DNA of 64,000 nt from Cinnamomum chago (GCA_038049695.1 CP142461.1:23753001-23817000); one strand, 5' to 3'; shown: positions 36,551-49,135, numbered from the stretch's first letter. Translations and numbers: made by a program. Notes: generated by a model from the sequence alone, not told the origin.

Positions 36551-38737
36551 TGTTAGGAATTTTCTAGATTGCAATTTGATGGATGCATTTCATTCTAGCA
36601 TCATTTGATTTACACACTTGCATTGGTTTTAAATAAACTTGAAATCTTGTTTTATTCATGCATTGTTTTTAAGAGTTGCAAAAGTTTTGATTTATGCATG
36701 ATTTGTTTTTAAATCTTGGATGCATTTGTTTTTGAAAAGAGTTTTTATCAAATCAAGCTAGCCTTTGGTTTTAAACCTTTGAATCATTTTAGGCTTTGTG
36801 TGTTTCATGTTTTTAAATGTTTTAAAACATGTTTTCAAGCTTGGTTTAGTGGCCCAATTAAATTCCACAAAGAAAACCTTCTTCTTGCAAAAATTGGAAT
36901 TTTTGGGTTCCCGGCAGTGTCGCCGGTCGACCGGCGCAGAGGTCCCGGTCGACCGGGAACACTGCAGCAGAAATTTGCCTGGCGCCCCAACGGTCAAAAA
37001 TATGACCGTTGTGCTTGGCCGGTCAACCGGCCTGTCATGGCCGGTCAACCGGCTAAACTAGCCGTTGGGGCTGTTTTGGCTATAAAAAGGAGTTCTTTCC
37101 CTTTCCAAAAGTTGGGATTTTTAAGCCCCTCCTTGAGAGGTATTGAGGCATATCAAAAGGGAAAAGAACCAAGGGATGAAGGGGAAGATTAGGAAAGCTA
37201 AAGCTTGGATTAATGAAGTTAAACCACCAAGTAGGCTCTTCCTTTCTTAATCATATGTTTTCATGCTTTGTTTTATTTTTGGTAAATCATTTCTAGCATG
37301 ATAAACTATGTTTGTGTTGTGTCCTTAACATATGTTATGTTTTGAGTTGATTTATTATTTTGGACACAACACCATATGATTCAATTCAAGTAGTACTTAA
37401 CTTTGGTAAATCTAAGTAGATCATGTTAATGTAAAAACCTTTGAAATCATATGTAACATGATCCATATACTTGGTTGAATCTTTGGTTGTTGTTTTCCAT
37501 CATAAGAACATCTCTCTCAAAACTATCTTATGTTTTGGATTCAACTTCTTTACAAATCATATGTTTTCATGTTTTGTTTTATCATTGGTAAATCTTTGTA
37601 ACATGTTAATATATGATATGTTGTATCCTTAGCATATTCTATATTTTGAATAGATCTATTGTTTTGGATACATCACCATTGATTCATCAAAGTAGTACTT
37701 TATTGGTAAATCTAAGTAGATCATGTTAATGAAAGATGTAACATGATTCATATACTTTGTTGAATCTTTGGGTGTTGTTTTTCCATCATAAGAAAATCTC
37801 TCTAAAATGTATCTTATGTTTTGGATCCAACATCATTACAAATCATATGTGTATTATTGTTTTAATGTTTCACAACTTGCCTTACTTTGATTGGTAAATC
37901 TTTTCAAGTTGTCCTTATAATTACATATGATTTGTCCCCTCATTTCAATCAAATCTATTTTTATGTTTTGAGCTTCATTGATGATTTGATTGACATCCCT
38001 ATGCATCACATGTTTAGAGCTAATCCATTTCATACAACTTGTGTAACTTTGATATCATTAACAAGTTGTTACTTTTAACATGTGATTGCATTACTTCCTC
38101 AATCATAAATGTTTTTGAGCTAAAACTTTCAAAAGCCTTAGGCATACATTTATGAGCTTTCATTTTCTAAATGATTGAGGACCACACACACACACTTCAT
38201 TTGTTTTCAACTTTGCATTCATAGTGTGAGTGTGTATTTGTATTTCACTTCCATATCCGCCTAATTAAGAGGCATTGTAATGAGCTTAATAGAATCTCCA
38301 TCAAGTGTATGTTAGACACTAATTAGTGAGATAACCAACCTTGTGGTTGAAGAGGTTATTGCTTAGCCTTTAAAAGCATAGTGTATAGGTTGATGTTTAG
38401 CCTTGAAAAACATCAATGTAAAGGTTATTGCTTAGCCTTGGAAAGCATATTGTAAAGGTTATTGCTTAGCCTATTGAAAAGCATAAATAGTGGAAATCCG
38501 GTGGGGTGTTGGTTCACAAGCCGGTAGTGGATGTAGGCATTGAGGCCGAACCACTATAAATACTTGTGTAATGGTGTTTGCTTTGTGGTGATTCTTTTTT
38601 TAAGCTTCCGCATTTTGTTTGATAATCATCACTTGTGACTAGTTTGTTTTAAAGAAGTTAAAATTGTTAAAATTGGTCATACAAGAAGCTCACCCTATTC
38701 ACCCCCCCTCTAGGGTTCGGATCCAGGTGGACTTACA
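36551..38737 (+). mobile_element. C solo LTR (copy 3), 2.19 kb
   Basis: Starts TGTTAGGAATTTTC, ends GGTGGACTTACA; perfect TSD CTTTC (36546-36550 and 38738-38742). Longer than other copies. Short C-run (7). Oriented opposite to copy 2. Confidence 0.92.
36911..37087 (+). promoter_or_regulatory. Dyad pairs, AACGG hairpin and TATA, C LTR copy 3
   Basis: CGCCGGTCGACCGGCG at 36921-36936 and TCCCGGTCGACCGGGA at 36943-36958 (22 bp apart). CCCAACGGTCA at 36986-36996 opens the hairpin. GGCCGGTCAACCGGCC at 37017-37032 and its sister at 37039 are 22 bp apart. Then TAGCCGTTGGG at 37059-37069 and TATAAAA at 37081. Confidence 0.87.
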
Positions 38738-39398
38738 CTTTCTCCTTCCCTCTTTTCACTCTCAAACCCTAACCCTAGAGCACCAAGAGGAGAAATCATT
38801 TTCCCTTGCACCTTATTTCTCTTGAATGCACAAGCTAGAAGACTCCAAATGAAATTCCAAGACCATCATCTTCTTCCTCTCATCCCAAGCTTTCCGTTGA
38901 TACAAGTTTCTTGAAGTTTCTAGTTGGGCAAGATCTCCATTTTCTTCCTTCCCTCTTGTTTGTGCATCTCTAGGTAAGAACTCCAACCCATCATTTTCAT
39001 GTGTGAAAATGAGTTTCTTGTTTTCAAGTTTGAGTGAGTTTTGAATGGTTTTCATGGGGTTTTTGTAGCCTTTGGCTTAACTTGAGTGGAAGTGCTTGAA
39101 GAATGTTTGTGACATCTTGGACTAAGGCAAGTAAACAACCTAGGATGGATGTTAGCATTTGTGCATTTTGTTTGTTTTCTTTCATTCTCTTCATTTCATT
39201 AGAAATTTATGTCTTGAATAGAAATTTTGTGGATTTTGTTTAGATTGGAGAATGGGAATGAGATGTTTTAAATTGTGCTTGAATATGTATGTTTAATCCC
39301 TTGGAGAGCTTGTAGGCTCAGGAAAGTGCAGGTTGAAGGAAAAATAAGAAAGGAAGAAGAAATGTAAAAATCTAACTTGAAATGCACTGTCCGTGCAG

Positions 39399-39690
39399 CG
39401 TCGATTAGCTGTCGGCTAACCGAAATTTCCACTTCGATCGACCGACAGCCAACCGAACTTAGTTCGGTTCCTTTTCCCGAGACCTGCATTTCATCAGGAA
39501 GATTTCGGTCAGCTTTCGGCTAACCGACGTTTCCCATCTCGGTCGACCGACAGCCAACCGAAATCAGTTTGGTTCCTTTTCCCGAGAGCTGAGATTTTCT
39601 GAGTAAATCTGTCGGTCAGCTCGTCGGTCAGCTGTCGGCTAACCGACATACCCCATCTCGGTCGACCGACAGGTGACCGAAAGGTAACCG
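39399..39690. promoter_or_regulatory. Dyad cluster in truncated B2 LTR
   Basis: Many TCGGTCGACCGA-type and TCGGCTAACCGA-type sites, alternating. The homologous part of B2 copy 1 (9873-10085) has TCGCTCGAGCGA sites instead. Confidence 0.8.
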
Positions 39691-40022
39691 AAATTTCAAG
39701 ATGAGCTGTTTCAGAAGGATTTCTGCAGGAATGAAAACTAGAATATGTTATGGGGCTTGTAGCCTGACATTGTGTGATTGAAACCTGAGATGTCTTTAAC
39801 TTCGGGGGCACCCATTTCTCTTTTCAATTTCAACATTTGAGTTTCAATTACACAAGGGTCAACCAAAGGTCCTTACATACGCTTGATAGACCTTGCTTTC
39901 GAACTTTAGTTTTGATGCAACAAGTATTATCGTGTACTCATTTAGTAGTTAAGTATATGTCCGTTTGAAAATTGTTTCAAGGATAAAAAGGGGGTCACTT
40001 CTTAAGCGTGTTTTGCATATAC

Positions 40023-40662
40023 ATAACTAAATGAATTAAAAATAGAAAATGATGATCTTAATAATGAACATTCAAAACTAAGAGATCAACTACAAAGGCA
40101 AGACAAAAATATTAACAACCTAGAATTCAAGTTGACTATTTCTAAGGAAAATTTACCTAATGCTCAAAATAAGATAAAAACTCCAGAACTTGGATCTAAT
40201 GTTATTAATGAACTTAAATTTGATTTAAAACTTGCCCATGAAGAACTAAACAACTATAAGGGAATTGAAAATGAATTATTAAAAGTTAAAAATGAAAATT
40301 CAATCATTATAAACCAAGTCACTCAACTTGAAAGTTAGAAACAAAAGTATGAGTGGAAATTTACCGAAGGTGAAGAGAAATTCGAAAAGTTAATTAAATT
40401 GGGTAAATCTCAAAGACATAGGACGGGTCTTGGATTTGATAGGTATATTTCACATGACCCTAGCTTCACCAACACATTAATTTGTGAAATCTGGGGCCTC
40501 ATTCTCTAGGACTCATTCTTCCTTGCCTATGACTAAATGTAATTATTGTGGCATTAAAGGGCATTTTAGGTTTGAGTGCAAACTAAGAAGAAACCATGTG
40601 TCTAAACCCATCTTTGAACCCAAGAAAGTAGAATCAAAATCTATGAAGGATAAGATACTAAA
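40023..40662 (+). pseudogene. SIRE-like copia gag fragment, part 1
   Basis: Encodes a degenerate match to the 518-aa gag at 47579-49135: LNELKIEND..., LRDQLQRQDKNINNLEFKLTISKENLPNAQ, ELGSNVINELKFDLKLAHEEL, then, after an in-frame stop near 40338, the CCHC finger CNYCGIKGHFRFEC (about 40538-40580). The N-terminus is missing. It is split at 40663 by LTR B1 and continues at 53585. Confidence 0.85.
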
Positions 40663-41996
40663 TGTAAGACCTCGATCCGAGTGAACTCGATTAGTACTAA
40701 TTAAGTCGTGTGTTAGTCCTAAGCTTGATTAGTGATTTTGGCTAAGTTGGGTTGGAATAGCTTTTGAAATAGTTTTGGGGGAATTTTGATTTGCTTTGTG
40801 GTAGTGGGGCCCTTTAGGGGGGGGGGTTCCTTTTTATGACCATGGATGCGCTTGAGGATTTATCGGAGATTTTTACATTCATTGTTTTAATCTCATTTTA
40901 TTGGTATTGTTATTCCATACAACTTTCATGTTGATCCCGTCCCCGTTTGAGATCCCGAAACTCGATTTCATAGCCTTGAGGGCAAAACAGTCATTGTGCA
41001 CTAAATCTATACCCAAAACTTGATATTCCCGAAACCCGCGAAACATATACTTTTTGAAAACTAGATATTTCGACGATCACTTTTCTCTTCTTCGTCGAGT
41101 TCATTAGAAACCTAGAAAGCCATGTTTTCAGCCCAAGTAGATTGTTAGTAGTGGAGCCCACTCCCCACTTGTCTATAAGGAAACCCTTCCCCTTCCATTA
41201 CCCTTTTTCCAGCACAAGCCTTAGCTAGGGTTTCCCTTTCTTTCTTCTTGCTCTTGTCTCCCATCACCAAATCCATCACCAAACTTGCACCAATAGGAGA
41301 TTTGAGGCCATCATCTTCTTCACCTCCTTGAGAGCTTTCTCTTGATAGCTTTTGTGGAGAAAACCCTCCATTACAAGACTTCCTTTGAGCTCACCTTGTC
41401 CATTAGAGGACCTTACAAGTAAGTAACCCTTTCCTTCTTCTAGATTTGTGTTCTCCTAGCCTAAGGGAATCTCCATCCTTGTTATTGAAGCTTCTTTCTT
41501 CTTATTCTATATTTTGACTTTTTAGGGTTTTATTTTGGGATTTTCCTTGTAGCTTGGACCTTTGATTTGAAGGACTTGTTAGAGCTTGACTTGCTTATTA
41601 GAGACCAAGGCAAGTGCATGATTGATTTTTTTATATAAGTTTTCAATGATTTTAGTATTTTTCCACTCATGCCTATTTATTGCTTGTTTTGAAATAAATG
41701 TTCATGATAGAGTATTAATGATGCATTTATATCAAAGAGATGTGTTAGTTCATAGCATTTAATTCCTCTTGTTTTGTTCCAAATATATCTTATGTGAAAT
41801 GGTTTCCTTCTCTCTTTCCTTGTATTGAATGTGATATGGATGGAAGAGAATGGGATGGATGTGATGAAAGATTTGATGTTATTTGAATGAAGTTTTAGAC
41901 TCCACATTTGATGTATAAAAAAGTGGCTAGAAAGAGGTTGTAGAAGGAAGAGATAGAGAGGAGCTGAACTGGTCCGGAATCAGTTTCTGGACAGTT

Positions 41997-42246
41997 TGCT
42001 CGAGCGAACATGACACTTCGCTCGAGTGAAGTGTCTAGAAAAGGTTCGGAGCATTCCAATAGCTTGGTCGCTCGAACGGACATCCCAGAATTCTTTCCAA
42101 AGAGTTATTTGTTTGAACGCACTAAAAACTTCGCTTGACCCAATGAGTTCGTTCGAGCGACCTCAACGTCGCTCGAGCGAACCCACCCAGATAGCCATTC
42201 CAGAGACCTCCTCGCTCGAGCGAACTGGAGAGTTCGCTCGAGCGAT
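41997..42246. promoter_or_regulatory. Dyad cluster in LTR B1 copy 2
   Basis: Seven or more TTCGCTCGAGCGAA-type sites, some with one decayed position such as CGCTCGAGTGAA and CGCTCGAACGGA. Confidence 0.8.
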
Positions 42247-43437
42247 GAGTTTTGTTGGTCAAAGGCTATGTTGGGACAATGATGAACTATATTAACGGTT
42301 TGGGACTATTCATTGGGAACCCCTCTATATCAAGGAGATTTACTAAGCAACGTATGAGACCATTTGAGAAAGAAACCATATCACGAAGATGTCATTTGAA
42401 GTTTTGAAAATTCAAAGTGTATAAGGAGCCCGGAATGTCCCCCAAACTCAAAGAGTACCAAATGGTTATTAGATTGACATACGGGGTCCCTATCCACTTT
42501 AAATAAATCTTGAACCCGATACTCTACCCGAAATCCCAATTGTTTATTGTACTTTATCGATCCCGAGATTTATACTACGTGCCTTGTTTTCCCGAAAATA
42601 TTGAATTACACTTGATATAGCTACTTGTCTTGAAGTGCATTGTACCACATGAAATGACAGTGTGCCCTTGAGCACCCCCGTCTTGCCCGTTTATTTATTG
42701 TACTTGAGTTACTTGCATATGTCTCGATTGTATTTGACCTATGAGTCGGTACCACTAAGCTTGGATAACTCTGTTGGTCTGATCCACCGACTTGGAGATC
42801 CCCCTATTGTCCCGCCAGCTGCAGTTTGGATCCCGCTACCCGGTTATTACCTTGGTCTTGTCCTGATGCCGCAGATTGCTACTGTGGTCCCCGATGCCCG
42901 GCTCGCTACCGTGGTCATGTATAGCATAGTATATGTATATGTATTTATAAGATCCACTGTTTCTCCTCACCTCGAGTGACTGCGATCAGTGCCTAGTTAT
43001 TGCTCTATTACTTTAGTGATAGAGGACTTAGCTTCGTGTGGTTGCCATCTTGCTTGTTTCCCCGTTTCCTTGGTTACCTGTACATGTTTTTTAATGCATA
43101 CTTGTATTTGAATAAATGTTTTATCCCGTCTATAGAAAATGTTATTTAAACAGGTTTAAAGGCTTTTGAAGGTAAATTCATGTGTTACTATATTGTCATT
43201 GTATTTTTTTATCCAATTGCCAAACCGTCGTGTTTGACCCACTTTTGGTACTTAGGTCCCGTTGTCGGTTATCCCGAGGAGGAGTACGAGGAGGCGGTCG
43301 GAGAACCGCAACAGTTAGTCGAGTGGCGTGCTGATGATGTCATGTAGACATTGGATTGCTAGAAAGAGATAACATTTTGGGAGAACTTATAACTTAACTT
43401 TTTGGGAAACGGTTCAACCATTCTTTGGATTGGTTTT

Positions 43438-45192
43438 TGAAAGTCCACGAGGATCCTAACCCTAGAGGGGGGGGTGAATAGGGTGAGCTACAATTGTGAC
43501 CAATTTAGACCAATATTAATTTCTTAACACAAACTAGTCACATGTGATGATTAACCATACAATATGCGGAAGCTAATAAATAATCACCACAAATGCAAGC
43601 ACCACAACACCAAGGTTTATAGTGGTTCGGCCTCAATGCCTACATCCACTACCGGCTTGTGATCCAATCACCCCACCGGATTTCCACTATTTATGCTTTT
43701 AACTAGGCTAAGCAATAACCCTTACAATGTTGCTTTTCAAGGCTAAACAACAACCTCTCAATGTGCTTTTCTAGGCTTAGCAATAACCTTTACAAAATGC
43801 TTTTCTTAGGCTAAGCAATAACCTTACAAGATGCTTTTCAAAGGCTAAGCAATAACCTTACACAATGTAGATTTCTCTAAGAAGGTGTCTTTCCAAAAGA
43901 TCACTCTAAGAGATACAAATTAAAGCTCAAATGTTGTTGCCTCTTAAATAGGCTAATATGAAAGTTTAAAACAACTCACACAAACACTCTATGAATGCAA
44001 AAGTGTATGCTCAAGATGTGTGTGTGTGATGACTTCAATCAAGTTTAAAAAGAAAGCTTAATCAAATATATGCTTAAAGCATTTGAAAGTTTAAGACACA
44101 CAAAAGTTTTGATTGAAGTTTGATGCAAATCACATGAATAATAAACAACTTGTTAATGACATGAAATTCAAAGAATCACAAGTTGTATGAAAAATAAAGT
44201 TTAAGAAAACATGTGATTTGATAAGAGTGATTGCAAACTAATCTAATTTACCAAGAAAGATATTGAGCTTGCAAATCAACTCTTTAAGGACTTGAAATCA
44301 TGCATAAATGAAAATACAAAGGATTTGAACATGCATGAATTTCAATTGTATGGAAATCAAAATAACTTAGAAGATGTACCTTTTAAAAACTCATGAGTTT
44401 GATTTCCAAATAGCCCTCTAGCCTTTCCAACTTCTTCCCCTTTCTTTGGCTCCAAAATGCTCTCAAAAGTTCATGTATCAAGCCTTCAAAAAGGTTGGAA
44501 ATGAATGGACTTTATAGCAAAAAAGTTGCCAACGGCTAGTTCTCGGTCGACCGGCAAAGGGGTCTCGGTCGACCGAGAAGGCACAACGGTCAGATTTCTG
44601 ACCGTTGGGGCTTCAGTTCAAAAAACTGTGCACTTGCCCTACAGTGGTCTCGGTCGACCGAGACCCAGGTCTCGGTCGACCGGCGACACTGCCGGGACAC
44701 CCCCAAAAATTCCAACTTTGCATTTTGAAGATTTTCTTTGTGGAATTTTGTGGGTCACTAAACCAAGCTAGAAAACATGTTTTAAGATATTCAAAGATGA
44801 TTAAAAACATGAAACACCCAAAGCCTAAAAAGATTCAAAAGATTTAAAACCAAAGGCAAGCTTGATTAGTAAAAACTCTTTTCAATTGAAATTGCATACA
44901 AAACTGATTCTAAAAGTGCTGAAAGTATGCAAGGTTCAAACCTAAAATCACAAGATGATTTTCCAAGTATAATGCACAAGGAATTAGGTTTTCAAAAGAG
45001 TTTGGGTTTCAAAACTAATGCATCCAAGTTTAGAACCAAAACAAGCATAAAACAAATACTTTTCCAAAACTTAAAAACTATGCATGTATAAAACTAGATT
45101 TCAAGATATTTTAAATCAATGCATGTGTGTGAATTCAAATGATGCCAATATGCAAATGCATCCACCAAATTGCAAAAACAAAATACCTAACA
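43438..45192 (-). repeat. 3' LTR of the full C element
   Basis: Ends TGAAAGTCC and CCTAACA on the plus strand. Five minisatellite units at 43692-43866. TATA at 44510-44518 (minus). Confidence 0.92.
44510..44690 (-). promoter_or_regulatory. TATA, dyad pairs and hairpin in the 3' LTR
   Basis: Dyad centres at 44548.5, 44570.5 (22 bp), 44655.5 and 44677.5 (22 bp). Core GGTCGACC in all four. Hairpin CAACGGTCAG...CTGACCGTTG at about 44584-44606. GCCAACGGCTA at 44528-44538. Confidence 0.87.
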
Positions 45193-45205
45193 ATCTCCCC
45201 CTTTG
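45193..45205 (-). other. Polypurine tract of the C element
   Basis: The minus strand reads AAAGGGGGAGAT directly before the 3' LTR start TGTTAGG, the usual arrangement in SIRE-type copia elements. Confidence 0.85.
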
Positions 45206-47578
45206 CAATTTGATGGCAACTTACTCATCATTGAAATTACACACTTAGTCTTTAGCTCCCCCTAAGCTTGACAAGACTTGAAATCTTCTTGGATGCTCCT
45301 TCTCTTAGCTTGGGCTCTTTGGCTCTTTACTTCACTCTTCTTGATGCTTGGAGCTTGATCATTCTTCAAGCTTTCTTTCTTCTTCCTCTCATTGACCAAG
45401 CATCTTCTTTAGCTCCAAGCTTTCTTTCTTCTTTTTGCTCTCCCCCTTTGACCATGCCTCTCTCTCTTGAGAACTTGAAAGCTTTCTCCCCCTTTGATGG
45501 ATAGGAGATCTTCGAGTACTTGAACTCTCGAACTCTCTCCCCCTTTGAAGAGTAGGAGATCTTTGAGTCACACTTGAACTCTCTCTCCCCCTTTGACATT
45601 AAATTGCAAAGGTACCTACACACATGAAACAAGGAAAATACCTTTAGTAGCACCTGTTAACAAATGAAATCGAAAATGAAATTCATAACAGGGTATCATG
45701 TGAGAAAGTTATCTCTAAGGGTTCAAAAACAATCCAAGGGTGAATTTGATCAAAACTAATTCTTCCTATGAAGGTTTACACTCCCCCTCAATCCATTCTC
45801 TTCTTTTGTCAAGCTTTTGACAAGATATAACTATTAGATTCAAGAAGAAGATGGTTTAACCAAGTGAGGGTCAACTTCAAGAAAAGGATTAGATTCATTT
45901 AACTATAAAGCTCATATGATCAAATTACCAAAAGAGAGCAAGGTCTAATGGGAAAAGCACTCATGGATACCAATTGAATTAAACATATCAATTGAGATTA
46001 AAGGATATGACTATAAACTCACTCACTCTAAAATGGATTTAAGAGTATAACTATTAGGAAAAAATCCAAATTAGAGCTATCCATGATGCAATGGGGTTTA
46101 CTAAACATAGCATCAATCAATATAACTTATGAAAATCATATGCTATGTAAGTTTTGAAATCATTTCATTCAAACAATAAATATTACTATTAATGTGCAAG
46201 AATGAGTGAAATGAAATTCAAACATGAAGCCAACCTCTACTAATAACCAACCAATATTATGAACACATAAACATGGTGGTCATGAGATATACCTATAAGA
46301 GCAAGGGAGGTGACAATCATGAACATTATGATGCTAATGGTGTGTGACATGGAACAATCATATTACTTATCAAGTTTAGTCCAATGCACACAAGGTCTAT
46401 CACATACACAAGATAAGATATCAATTGGATATGAAATCAATGGAAAGTTATACCAAATGAAACCAATTGAATATGATAGCATGAGTAAAAGCAGGGATGT
46501 GATAAACTTCCATCAAGCAACACTAATGCATATTCATCACTTTTAAGGATATAACTATTGAGCATAGTGATGAACAAGGCAAATTGCAATGCAAAAGGAT
46601 AAAGCTTTGTAATGCATGCAATTTCCAAAGTGTCTAGATCATATGAATTCAACACTAAGAAATCCATCAAACAAGAGATATAACTATGAAATACAAGAAA
46701 TGGATTTCAAATAGGTTCATATGATCAAGAACACTACTATGAAGTTGAAACATGTATAAGGATGACTCCAAGAGAATCTACATGAATCAACATCATAACC
46801 ATCCATAAAGATATGACTAGTGAGCATAGAGGATGGATTTGGGTTCTAGTATGGTTTCTACAAAAATTACAAGTTCACAACCATACATGGAACCAATTGT
46901 CATTTGCATATAAAAGGAATAACTAAATAAGCAAAGATGCAAACAACATTCATTTCCATTTCTAAGATAATGAAACCAAAAGAAAAGGGAATGAGAACAT
47001 GGAACATGCTTACAAGATTATAACTAATGATGTTATAGAGAATTTCCATTCAAACAATCTTCAAATCATTTTGGTAAACAAAATCCAACAATGAGCATGA
47101 ATTTGAAGATCAATTTTCAACTTTGTATTTTAGAAGATATAACTTAAAAGGAACACATACAAGTTGAATTTTCAAAACAATGATTTTCCATATAAAAGTA
47201 TAACTTAGAAGTCCATGGAAAAACTTGAATTGAGTCAAATCATTTGTTCAAATAGTCTTACAAATGATTCAACAACAATTGATCATGAATAAATCTAGCT
47301 ATGAAAGCTTTTAACATCACAATCAATTAATCATGTAAAGAAATGCAATGCAAGGCATATGAGTGCAAAAAGCAAATCAAACATGATGAAATTATAATCA
47401 AAGGATTTTGAAAACCATGAAATGTAACTTAGAAAGGTGCATGAGAACAAAATCAATTGATCATAAAGAAGCAATGCATTTTATGAAATGTAACTAAGAA
47501 AGAACAAAATGCAAATGCAACATGACCAACAAAAGGATTTGACTATAAAGAATAGGTTGGTCAATAAGGTTCAAGGCC
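45206..47578 (-). other. Non-coding internal region with a recurring ATAACTAT motif
   Basis: No ORF. A GATATAACTAT-like motif recurs about 15 times between 45823 and 47545, for example near 45823, 46003, 46041, 46120, 46286, 46546, 46675, 46808, 47015, 47133, 47195, 47420, 47490 and 47535, with irregular spacing. Close to the PPT, 45270-45600 has CTCCCCCTTTGA-type repeats that look like several partial polypurine copies on the minus strand. Confidence 0.6.
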
Positions 47579-49135
47579 TTAAGGTTTATCTAAGTAAATA
47601 ACTTTAGGAATCCACCTAAGGTCTTGGGAGGGTTGAACTTTGAGGTCAAATTTGGACTTCTCACCAACTAAAGGAGATTTAACTTGATAAATCTTCAAAT
47701 TGAACTTATCACCATGATATTTAGATTTTACTAAATTTGGTTTAGAATGGTGATTAGTCTTTTGATGTTGGTGAGTTTGTTTCTTAGGGGATTGCTTCAC
47801 TTTTCTTTTCTTCTTATTTTCTCCCTTTACTTGACTTTTGAATTTTAAATTTAACTTAGCAACTTTATTCAAAAGTTCTTTCATGGGTTGATATAAGGGA
47901 GATATGTTGAGAAGCTTTTTGTTAATAGATTCTTTGATTATTGGTTTAACTTGTTTAAGCCTTTTAGAATCTATCTTGGGAGACTCCATTTTAAAGGATT
48001 TAACTTGTTTAGTCTTTTTGGAGTTTTCCTTGATTTTTAGTGTCTTACCCTTCAAGTTTGATTTTCCATTTTTGAGTTCAAAGATGGGTTTAGACACATG
48101 GCTTCTCTTTCTTAGTTTGCACTCAAATGTAAAGTGTCCTTCAATGCCACAATAATTACATTTAGACTTGGGCAAAGAAGTGTGAGTGCTAGAGAATGAG
48201 GACTCACCTTTCACAAAAGTGTTGGTGAATTTAGGGTTATAAGACATATTCCTATTAAATCCAATACCCGTCCTATCTCCATGAGGTTTACCCAATTTAA
48301 ATAATTTTTCAAGTCTATCTTCACTTTGGGTAAACTTGCACTCATACTTTTGTTTATTGTTTTCAAGTTGAGTGACTTTGGTTATAAGGATTGAATTTTC
48401 ATTTTTAACTTTTGAAAGTTCATATTCAATTTCCTTATATTTGCTTAGCTCTTCATTGGCAAGTTTTAATTCATGTTTAAGTTCATTAACAACATTAGAT
48501 CCAAGTTCTTGTGTTTTTAACTTACTTTTAATCAACTTGGCTTCTAAGTTGTTAAAGTCTTTATCTTGTTTTTTAATTGTATCTCTTAGGTTTAAATTTT
48601 CATTTTTAAGCTCATCACAATTTATCTTAATCTCATTTAATTCATCTTGAGCATTAGATAAATTTTCCTTAGAGATAGTCAATTTAGATTCAAGATTGTT
48701 AAAGTCTTTATCTTGCCTTTTTATTTGATCTCTTAGAATTGAATTTTCCTTATTGACATTGTCATAATCCATCTTTAATTCTTTTAGTTCATCTTGAATG
48801 TTAGATAGATTATTTAAAGAGATCATGAACTTAGACTCTACACAATTTATTACTTCTTCTTTCTCTCTAAGTTCATCTTTTGAAGAAGCTAATTCTTTGC
48901 TTAGATTTTTAGATTCTTCTCTTAAACTTTTGTTTTTCTTCTCAAGCTTTAAGGATAATTCATATAATTCTTCAAAGGCTTGTTGAAGATTTTCTTCATT
49001 ATATTCTTCTTCTTCATTTAATTCACATTGAGATTCTTTTAATTGAATGTTTGAATCTCCAATAGATGGAAGAATGAGAGGTCTAGGAGAATCTACAAAA
49101 TCTAGCATATTGGAGTCCATTCTAATGATTTTCAT
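47579..49135 (-). CDS. Gag-like protein of the C element: coiled coil plus CCHC zinc knuckle, 518 aa
   Basis: An intact ORF that begins about 90 bp after the PBS, so the start (MKIIRMDSNMLDFVD) is plausible. Residues about 40-275 are strongly heptad-like (E/K/L/N-rich), with an internal repeat of about 49 aa: ENSILRDQIKRQDKDFNN near 130 and ENLNLRDTIKKQDKDFNN near 179. The finger CNYCGIEGHFTFEC has C326, C329, H334 and C339, all present (CX2CX4HX4C). The C-terminal third is Lys-rich and ends RWIPKVIYLDKP, like the linker after the finger in SIRE-type polyproteins. The usual N-terminal capsid (UBN2-like) domain is not seen. Expected role is particle assembly and RNA binding; that it still works is inference from the open frame. 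The start of a sister copy is at 63822. Confidence 0.88.
   Translation of the reverse strand: MKIIRMDSNMLDFVDSPRPLILPSIGDSNIQLKESQCELNEEEEYNEENLQQAFEELYELSLKLEKKNKSLREESKNLSKELASSKDELREKEEVINCVESKFMISLNNLSNIQDELKELKMDYDNVNKENSILRDQIKRQDKDFNNLESKLTISKENLSNAQDELNEIKINCDELKNENLNLRDTIKKQDKDFNNLEAKLIKSKLKTQELGSNVVNELKHELKLANEELSKYKEIEYELSKVKNENSILITKVTQLENNKQKYECKFTQSEDRLEKLFKLGKPHGDRTGIGFNRNMSYNPKFTNTFVKGESSFSSTHTSLPKSKCNYCGIEGHFTFECKLRKRSHVSKPIFELKNGKSNLKGKTLKIKENSKKTKQVKSFKMESPKIDSKRLKQVKPIIKESINKKLLNISPLYQPMKELLNKVAKLNLKFKSQVKGENKKKRKVKQSPKKQTHQHQKTNHHSKPNLVKSKYHGDKFNLKIYQVKSPLVGEKSKFDLKVQPSQDLRWIPKVIYLDKP

Larger units (their letters stand above)
36025..40022 (+). mobile_element. Truncated B2 LTR (copy 2), carrying a C LTR
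   Basis: Starts TGTTAAACCCCGGCC, aligned to B2 copy 1. GTAAGA donor-like site at 38974-38979. The alignment stops near AAGCGTGTTTTGCATATAC (about 40022), roughly 1 kb short of the 3' end, and SIRE-like gag follows. The right end is therefore a deletion or rearrangement and no TSD can be shown. Confidence 0.75.

Noticed and set aside
44505..44771. Identical 88-aa ORFs at 44505-44771 and 50311-50577
   Set aside because: They lie in the two LTRs of one element across the dyad array; identity reflects recent LTR duplication, not a gene.
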